Assembly (NCBI GenBank): GCA_002254385.1
Contig: NJDO01000033.1
Span: 1-15,965, forward strand
Direction: 5' to 3'
Origin: Thermoplasmatales archaeon ex4484_6
GTDB lineage: Archaea > Thermoplasmatota > Penumbrarchaeia > Penumbrarchaeales > Penumbrarchaeaceae
DNA: 15,965 nt
Position numbers and translations under genes: made by a program. The stretch's first letter is position 1. Each line of letters starts with the position of its first letter. Shown piece after piece: positions 13,277-15,965 of this stretch. A model generated the notes under the pieces. That model made no database searches, was not told where the DNA came from, and saw only the letters and a program-made list of their open reading frames with translations.

Positions 13277-13702
13277 TTGACCGTCATCGTGCAGAACCCA
13301 CTGGATGTTATCATAGCTCTTGAGACCGAGGACGAGATGACCGGTGAGGAGATTTTTGCCCTTGCGGATGCACTTGACGGATACGAGATCGAGAAGGAGG
13401 TTGAGGACAAGCTGGTGGTGGATATAGTCGAGATCTCTTCGGCAGGGGTGTTTGCAGTGCACATCATCCCCAAGCAGATGCTGACATACAAGGACCTCAT
13501 TTTCTTCATCAACGACATGGTGTCCACATCGCTGAAGCGAGAGGATCTTCCCTTCGAGAAATTCAATGTGAAGAAGGTTCTTTTCAGGACCACGGAACCG
13601 GGAAAGCCGTCCGAGACGACCGATGACCTCTCCGATATAAAGGAGAAGGTGGCCCGGATGTGGAAGGGATTCAAGAAGGATTCCATGCGATCCTACGCAT
13701 AG
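13277..13702 (+). CDS. Unrecognised 141-residue soluble protein encoded before arcS
   Basis: I do not recognise this protein. It is acidic, lacks cysteine, and looks alpha/beta: a strand-like start (VIVQNPLDVIIALE), a helix (GEEIFALADALDG), strands KLVVDIVEI and VFAVHIIP, another helix (KDLIFFINDMVSTSL), and a C-terminal amphipathic stretch (IKEKVARMWKGFKKDSM). Translation should begin at TTG. The stop is 16 nt before arcS ATG 13719, so the two genes very likely share a transcript. That suggests, without proving, a link to archaeosine formation or tRNA. It is not RaSEA, the radical-SAM partner of ArcS, because it has no CxxxCxxC motif. A family specific to this lineage is possible. Confidence 0.72.
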   Translation: MTVIVQNPLDVIIALETEDEMTGEEIFALADALDGYEIEKEVEDKLVVDIVEISSAGVFAVHIIPKQMLTYKDLIFFINDMVSTSLKREDLPFEKFNVKKVLFRTTEPGKPSETTDDLSDIKEKVARMWKGFKKDSMRSYA

Positions 13703-13718
13703 GGCCGGGGTGCTTCCG

Positions 13719-15518
13719 ATGGAGGAGGAATGGTCCTATCGTCTGGATATCATCGACGGACCCACGAGATGCGGCCAGCTGGAGAAGGGGGATGCCAGGG
13801 TGCATCTTCCGTTCCTGCTGGACCTGAGCAGGGGAGAGGTCCTTCATCCCTCACCGGGGAACGCAAAGGTGGAGTTGAGATTCACCAGGAACGGGGATGG
13901 GGAAAATGATCTTTCCGGGAAAGTGAAGCAGCGTCTCGACAGGATCGATGCCGGGGGTCTGTCCCCCGGAGTTGGAGCGATGGAGAACGAACTGTTCCTG
14001 GAGGTGGACGGTTCAAGAGGGAGGATCCCCCTCATCTCCGAGAGACTCTCTTCCATGCTTCTGGACGATCCAAGGGAGCTTTCCAGGATCATCATGTCAT
14101 TGAGGGAGAAGGCCCCGGCTCATCCTCCAATATTCATCCCCGGAGCCGGTGGGAGTCCGGATATGGAGGTCCTTCTTTACCTGGGGGTGGAGGTCTTCGA
14201 CACTTCCAGGGCACTGCTGGATGCCGCTTCCGGGACCTATTACCTTCAGAACGGGGAGCTGAATACAAGGGAGCTGGAGAGGATCGGCGGACCCTCCGTG
14301 CTATGTTCATGCAGTATCTGCAGGACCGGTGCGGAGATGGATCCCGGCCGTTTGTCCGAGCACAACATAGGCATGCTCCGGAGAAGATTGTCCCTTGCAT
14401 ACCTGAAGTTGAAGGAGGGCAGGCTCAGGGAGCATGTCATGGGGCTCCTGTCAGGACATCCGGAATGGGTGTCCGCTGTCAGGTTTGTGGAAGGTGGAAC
14501 GGCATGGGATGTTCTTCCGTGGTCCAGGAGCTTCAGGAAGGTCGGGAAGGCCGCCGTCACCTACCGCGATGACCTTTCCAATCCCGATTTCCGTCTTTTC
14601 CGCCACAGGGTCAGGACCAACTTCACACCTCTGGAGCACAGGAAGCTGCTGCTGCTTCTACCATGCTCCGCAAGGAAACCCTATTCCCTTTCAAGGACCC
14701 ACAGAACGATAGCCTCCGGCCTTCATCGACTCAAAAGCTGGAAGTCAGTATGCCAGAGACTGGTCGTTACCTCCCCCCTCGGGGCTGTTCCGATGGAGCT
14801 GGAGACGTCATACCCCGCCGCGCACTACGATATTCCGGTCACGGGGGACTGGTTCCACGACGAGGTGACCATGACGAGGGATATCGTTAGCGCCGTCCTT
14901 TCCAGGGGAGATTTCGACACCGTTGTATGTTTCCACGGAGAAGGGGACCGGTTCTTCCCTGAGGAAGGAGAGTCAGGTTCCATGATGGGCAGTTCCTTCA
15001 TCAACGTTCACATCGAGGCGGAGAGGAAGGGGGCCAAACCTCTGGATGAACTCCGCCACATCCTCGAAAGGGAGATGAACGGAAAGGAGACGGTTCCCCC
15101 TCGCGACAATGACATCCTTGAAAAATTGAAGCTGATCGAATTCTCCCTCGGGATCAGGCTGGAGAACAGGGAGAAGTTGAAGATAAAAAGGGCACCGTCG
15201 GGTGACCTTCTTCTTGGCAATGGAAGGAAACTGGCGGATCTGAAGATAGGGGGCCCTGTCCCCACGCTCGAATTGGCGAACATGGTATGGAACGATGGAG
15301 AACAGGGTAGGAGGGTCATCATAGAGGATTTCATTCCCCGGGGGACGATCTTCAATCAGGGCATTATCTCCGTTAGCGGGGATATCGTTCCCGGCGATGT
15401 CGTCCTTGTCGGAACGGAAGATGCCCCGAAAGCTGTGGGGAGGGCACTTGTTCCCGGTTCCTTGATGCGGACGGATTTGAGGGGAGGAGCGGTCAGGGTA
15501 ATTGCCCATGTCAGGTGA
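13719..15518 (+). CDS. arcS: Archaeosine synthase ArcS (TgtA2)
   Basis: A 599-residue protein of full ArcS length. The N-terminal part is a diverged tRNA-guanine transglycosylase domain, with DIIDGPTRCGQL near the start and a zinc site C196-S-C198-S-I-C201, with the histidine of SEHNIG (H215) about 14 residues on. The middle domain holds the ArcS signature PCSARKPYSLSRTH (P315 to H328). A C-terminal PUA domain (about residues 527-599, with GIISVSGDIVPGDVVLVG) binds tRNA. ArcS converts preQ0 at position 15 of archaeal tRNAs towards archaeosine by attaching lysine, with RaSEA completing the reaction in many archaea. The TGT-like domain is not expected to be active. ATG 13719 has GGGGTG 6 nt upstream; GTG 13710 would add three residues. 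It is cotranscribed with the preceding gene and ends 3 nt from the convergent Toprim gene. Confidence 0.93.
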   Translation: MEEEWSYRLDIIDGPTRCGQLEKGDARVHLPFLLDLSRGEVLHPSPGNAKVELRFTRNGDGENDLSGKVKQRLDRIDAGGLSPGVGAMENELFLEVDGSRGRIPLISERLSSMLLDDPRELSRIIMSLREKAPAHPPIFIPGAGGSPDMEVLLYLGVEVFDTSRALLDAASGTYYLQNGELNTRELERIGGPSVLCSCSICRTGAEMDPGRLSEHNIGMLRRRLSLAYLKLKEGRLREHVMGLLSGHPEWVSAVRFVEGGTAWDVLPWSRSFRKVGKAAVTYRDDLSNPDFRLFRHRVRTNFTPLEHRKLLLLLPCSARKPYSLSRTHRTIASGLHRLKSWKSVCQRLVVTSPLGAVPMELETSYPAAHYDIPVTGDWFHDEVTMTRDIVSAVLSRGDFDTVVCFHGEGDRFFPEEGESGSMMGSSFINVHIEAERKGAKPLDELRHILEREMNGKETVPPRDNDILEKLKLIEFSLGIRLENREKLKIKRAPSGDLLLGNGRKLADLKIGGPVPTLELANMVWNDGEQGRRVIIEDFIPRGTIFNQGIISVSGDIVPGDVVLVGTEDAPKAVGRALVPGSLMRTDLRGGAVRVIAHVR

Positions 15519-15521
15519 GGT

Positions 15522-15938
15522 TCACCGGTCCAGATGGGATATGAACACTGGCAGTGATTCAACGCAGGATATCCACTTTCCCACCAGGAATGAGAGCTCC
15601 CTCCTGCGGTCCAGGTCATAATCCACTCCCAATCTGGAGCAGGCCTTCCTTATCCTGGATGCAATTATCCCTCCTGTACGATCCCAGTCGGTCAGGATGA
15701 CAAGGTTCACACTGCCTTCCGAGCGGAGATCCGAGACGAGGTCGAACATGTTACGCCCCTTGTTGACCTCCACTATGGGATGGACCACTCCGAGGGTCCT
15801 GAGGGCCGTTGTATCCTTCATCCCCTCGACGAGTATCACCGTTCCCTCATCGAGCATGTTCACATCTTCGATCCAGCCGTCGATGGCCTCCAGAAGCTCC
15901 CTGTCGTTCGAGGGAAATGACCTGTTCGAATGTCCCAT
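15522..15938 (-). CDS. UPF0292-type Toprim-domain protein
   Basis: A 138-residue protein made almost entirely of a Toprim domain: the glutamate strand TVILVEGMKD (E38) and the DxD strand LTDWDRTGG (D84, D86), which together bind magnesium in topoisomerases, DnaG primases and RecR-like proteins. A compact stand-alone archaeal Toprim protein of this size matches the UPF0292 family. Its function is unproven; RNA or DNA phosphotransfer or 5S rRNA maturase-like (RNase M5-like) roles are possible. The start is ATG 15938 because an in-frame TGA lies five codons upstream; GGGTG about 6 nt before it is an acceptable ribosome binding site. The promoter lies at the window edge. It converges on arcS with a 3-nt gap. 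Confidence 0.85.
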   Translation of the reverse strand: MGHSNRSFPSNDRELLEAIDGWIEDVNMLDEGTVILVEGMKDTTALRTLGVVHPIVEVNKGRNMFDLVSDLRSEGSVNLVILTDWDRTGGIIASRIRKACSRLGVDYDLDRRRELSFLVGKWISCVESLPVFISHLDR

Positions 15939-15955
15939 GATGGCACCCGCTCACG

Positions 15956-15965
15956 GAGATATTAT
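15956..15965 (-). promoter_or_regulatory. TATA-like promoter of the Toprim gene, cut by the window edge
   Basis: Read on the minus strand the segment begins ATAATATCTC, centred about 23 nt before ATG 15938. That is a spacing expected for a transcript with almost no leader. The upstream BRE is outside the window. Confidence 0.35.

Noticed and set aside
13277..13702. RaSEA (radical-SAM archaeosine partner)
   Set aside because: The protein has no cysteine at all, so it cannot bind the required iron-sulphur cluster.

Overview
The window reads as a piece of an archaeal chromosome, most likely from the Thermoplasmatota (Euryarchaeota in the broad sense). The archaeal assignment rests on gene content: a hypusine-type aIF5A, an Hjc-family Holliday junction resolvase, an archaeosine synthase (ArcS) with PCSxxKPY motif and PUA domain, an MCT-1-like PUA protein, a Nog1-type GTPase and a UPF0292-type Toprim protein. 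It is also supported by TATA/BRE-like boxes about 25 nt before starts, GGAGGTGA-type ribosome binding sites, and heavy use of AGG for arginine. The class-level placement is an inference from the TIGR03790-type giant surface protein and the membrane-bound winged-helix protein; no rRNA is present to settle it.

Layout. 39-1870: PUA protein, then a fold-type-I aminotransferase with its own promoter and a striking leader dyad. 2019-2621: a membrane protein with a very acidic N-terminus. 2849-4771: aIF5A, agmatinase and Hjc, probably one operon. 4845-8933: a 1362-residue secreted, C-terminally anchored TIGR03790-type protein with an inserted jelly-roll-like domain and a regular beta-sandwich stalk. 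8962-9996: Nog1-like GTPase, converging on an unrecognised minus-strand gene (10010-10669). 10772-12406: four tightly packed small genes in the order membrane coiled coil, zinc ribbon, membrane coiled coil, eight-cysteine zinc finger. 12478-13218: a membrane-anchored protein with two winged helices. 13277-15518: an unrecognised 141-residue protein followed by arcS. 15522-15938: minus-strand Toprim protein converging on arcS.

How the genes fit together. Most of the recognised genes serve translation and RNA (PUA, aIF5A, Nog1, ArcS). Agmatinase supplies the polyamine branch from which the hypusine side chain of aIF5A is made, so that pairing is functionally coherent. The part most likely to be undescribed is 10772-12406, whose two membrane-coil plus zinc-finger units are translationally coupled. 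Its third gene may start at a CTG codon behind a perfect Shine-Dalgarno sequence. No mobile element, CRISPR array, tRNA or rRNA was seen. No stretch longer than 300 bases lacks a gene; the longest gap (2622-2848) holds a short stem-loop and the aIF5A promoter.
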